Origin: JBKECY01 sp047975025
GTDB taxonomy: Bacteria; Bacillota; Clostridia; Lachnospirales; Lachnospiraceae
Assembly (NCBI GenBank): GCA_047975025.1
Contig: JBKECY010000047.1
Location: 1-6,722, forward strand
Direction: 5' to 3'
Length of the DNA: 6,722 bases
The position numbers and the translations under genes were made by a program. Numbering within the stretch: the first letter of the stretch is position 1; every line of letters starts with the position of its first letter. This document shows, one piece after another, positions 5,988-6,722 of this stretch. The notes beneath the pieces are model-generated. The model was given only the letters and a program-made list of their open reading frames with translations. It searched no databases and was not told the DNA's origin.

Positions 5988-6037
5988 ATTGAATGTACTA
6001 TAATATTATAGTACATCCTTTATTCACAACATTCAAT
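5988..6037. promoter_or_regulatory. Perfect 24-bp palindrome with an overlapping 9-bp inverted repeat, candidate operator
   Basis: The half-site ATGTACTATAAT (5993-6004) is followed at once by its exact reverse complement (6005-6016). A second inverted pair, ATTGAATGT (5988-5996) and ACATTCAAT (6029-6037), shares its left arm with the palindrome. The site sits 57-80 bp upstream of the araC-type start codon and covers its likely -10 region. It could be an operator, or a cruciform/hairpin in the araC leader. AraC proteins typically use direct repeats, so the protein that reads it is open. Confidence 0.6.
6008..6036 (-). promoter_or_regulatory. Candidate promoter of the araC-type gene
   Basis: Read on the minus strand, TTGAAT (6036-6031) is followed after 17 bp by TACTAT (6013-6008), four of six matches in each box. 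A better -10 hexamer, TATAAT (6010-6005), lies at a 20-bp spacing. Either way the -10 falls inside the 24-bp palindrome, which would let a bound protein block transcription. Confidence 0.4.
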
Positions 6038-6179
6038 AGGTATTTTCTCATATAGAATATTAATAAGTACAGTGTGATTTCTGCACATAATCAAGAAGTG
6101 TTGCATAAAAAGAGAAGACATTTTTAGTATACAATTATTGTAGGACATAAAATGTATATAAAGTGACTAAATTAGAATA

Positions 6180-6208
6180 ATGACATATAAAATATAGTGT
6201 CATATAAT
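6180..6208 (+). promoter_or_regulatory. Sigma-A-type promoter of the URO-D-family gene
   Basis: The -35 box ATGACA (6180-6185, five of six to consensus) and the -10 box TATAAT (6203-6208, perfect) are separated by 17 bp. The -35 box and TGTCAT (6198-6203) form a 6-bp inverted repeat across the promoter, a possible binding site. Initiation near 6215 would give a leader of about 67 nt. Confidence 0.7.
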
Positions 6209-6281
6209 CAACTTGTAATCAGAAAAAAGCATCTGAAACATTTAGAAGTTTATGATGCGATTTTGTAAAAGGAGAACAAAA

Positions 6282-6626
6282 ATGAAGAGATCACAGTTGG
6301 TATTAGATGTCATTAGCAAAAAGAATACTACGTATCTGCCAAGCCAGATTACATTCTCACACAGCTCAAAGAAAATGGAGACCGCCAATCGATTGGGAAT
6401 GACAGAAGAAGAGCTGGATATTTACCTTGGGAATCATATCAAAATCACAGCCACCCTTGATGATATGGTACAGATTGATAAGAAAGATCCCTATCGTATG
6501 GGAGTCGCAAAAGATCATGGACGGGTTATATATGATAAAGCCCAGCCTAATATGTTCTATGATCTGTGGGGGATGAAGTATGACGCGGATGAAGGCGGCT
6601 ACGGGACTATCCCAAAGATTGTGTAA
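6282..6626 (+). pseudogene. URO-D-family protein, 5' fragment interrupted by an IS256-type element
   Basis: The start is ATG 6282, 7 nt after AAGGAG (6269-6274). The frame encodes 114 residues before TAA. The N-terminus, MKRSQLVLDVISKKNTTYLP (1-20) and the LGMTEEELDIYLGNH block (37-51), resembles the beginning of uroporphyrinogen-decarboxylase-family proteins. That family includes corrinoid methyltransferases of the MtaA/CmuA type as well as HemE, and is normally about 330-380 residues. Only the first third is here, without the rest of the TIM barrel or the C-terminal metal-binding motif expected of methyltransferases. The last 7 or so codons (from about 6603) probably belong to the inserted element. 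The fragment is unlikely to be an enzyme. Before insertion it was probably activated by the divergent AraC-family protein. Family assignment rests on the N-terminus alone. Confidence 0.65.
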
Positions 6627-6672
6627 ACCTTCAAACTGATGTAAGATAATTACAACAGTTTGGAGGTTTTTT
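6625..6672 (+). promoter_or_regulatory. Long hairpin burying the transposase ribosome binding site, with terminator-like T tail
   Basis: AAACCTTCAAACTG (6625-6638) pairs with CAGTTTGGAGGTTT (6656-6669) over 14 positions, one of them G-U. After an A/A mismatch a further 5-bp stem (6640-6644 with 6650-6654) closes on a 5-nt loop. The Shine-Dalgarno GGAGG (6662-6666) is within the right arm, and the arm ends in a run of six T (6667-6672). Transcripts entering from outside would fold this and either terminate or hide the start site. This is a known style of transposase limitation in insertion sequences. Confidence 0.7.
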
Positions 6673-6722
6673 ATGGCAAGAAGAAGAGAGGAATCACCAC
6701 AGAAAAAAGCAATGCGTGAAAT
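6673..6722 (+). CDS. IS256-family transposase, N-terminal fragment cut by the window end
   Basis: ATG 6673 lies 6 nt after GGAGG (6662-6666) and opens a frame that reads MARRREESPQKKAMRE to the window edge. This matches my memory of the N-terminus of IS256-family (mutator-type, DDE) transposases in Lachnospiraceae and relatives, which continue with MM and a disordered basic region before the catalytic domain. Only 16 full codons are visible, so no catalytic residue can be checked. The full protein would be about 400 residues. Confidence 0.6.
   Translation, partial: MARRREESPQKKAMRE

Larger units (their letters stand above)
5937..6281. other. AT-rich divergent regulatory region between araC-type and URO-D-type genes
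   Basis: This 345-bp region has no plausible gene on either strand. It carries the 24-bp palindrome near the araC side, a candidate minus-strand promoter over it, a plus-strand promoter at 6180-6208 and the URO-D ribosome binding site AAGGAG (6269-6274). The leader of the URO-D transcript would be about 67 nt. The size and content suit an AraC-regulated divergent control region. Confidence 0.6.
6603..6722 (+). mobile_element. Left end of an IS256-family insertion sequence (partial)
   Basis: A transposase start of IS256 type at 6673 is preceded by about 70 bp of non-coding DNA which begins with GGGACTATCCC (6603-6613) and GATTGTGTAAACC (6617-6629). IS256 members typically begin with G and have a TGTGTAAA-like segment about 20 bp in, which fits. 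The URO-D reading frame stops at the TAA inside this segment. The exact terminal base cannot be fixed because the other end lies outside the window; the true boundary could be anywhere from about 6600 to 6622. Confidence 0.6.

Noticed and set aside
6252..6281. Upstream ATG at 6252 as the start of the URO-D fragment
   Set aside because: It has no ribosome binding site of its own, and the extra codons are encoded by the Shine-Dalgarno region itself; ATG 6282 has AAGGAG at 7 nt.

Overview
The window looks like part of the chromosome of a low-to-moderate-GC Firmicute, most likely a gut-type Clostridia/Lachnospiraceae member. This rests on strong AAGGAGG-type ribosome binding sites, TTG and GTG starts alongside ATG, AT-rich intergenic DNA, and the protein families present: a DUF4349 lipoprotein, a BmrR-like MerR regulator, a LURP-one-like protein, a URO-D-family protein and an IS256-type transposase start. 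The taxonomy is inferred, not proven.

Layout. Positions 1-120 hold four tandem 22-23 bp units (TGTTCAG...CGGAA) that resemble the transposase-binding end of an IS21-type element. An apparently gene-free 300 bp stretch leads to a solitary SDR oxidoreductase (426-1184), closed by a strong intrinsic terminator (1204-1243). A monocistronic DUF4349 lipoprotein gene follows (1353-2360).

Next is a four-gene same-strand cluster (2464-5013): a BmrR-like MerR regulator, a GNAT acetyltransferase, a DUF1697 protein and a LURP-one-related protein. Its promoter (2392-2422) has the diagnostic 19-bp spacer and a central dyad of a MerR-activated promoter, so the regulator very likely controls the whole cluster in response to a small ligand. 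The cluster ends at a perfect 15-bp stem that serves as a bidirectional terminator (5036-5069) against the convergent AraC-family gene (5076-5936, minus).

The AraC-family gene diverges from a URO-D-family gene (6282-6626) across a 345-bp AT-rich region. That region carries a perfect 24-bp palindrome, a 9-bp inverted repeat flanking it, and a good sigma-A promoter facing the URO-D gene. The URO-D gene is broken: only about 105-110 native residues remain before sequence that looks like the left end of an IS256-family element. That element's transposase begins at 6673 behind a long hairpin which buries its Shine-Dalgarno sequence.

The gene set is therefore an ordinary accessory stretch bounded by insertion-sequence material on both sides. 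I found no CRISPR array, tRNA, rRNA or obvious new defence system. The best leads are the MerR-controlled cluster that lacks an efflux pump, the regulatory architecture between araC and the URO-D gene, and the IS256 insertion with its self-limiting hairpin.
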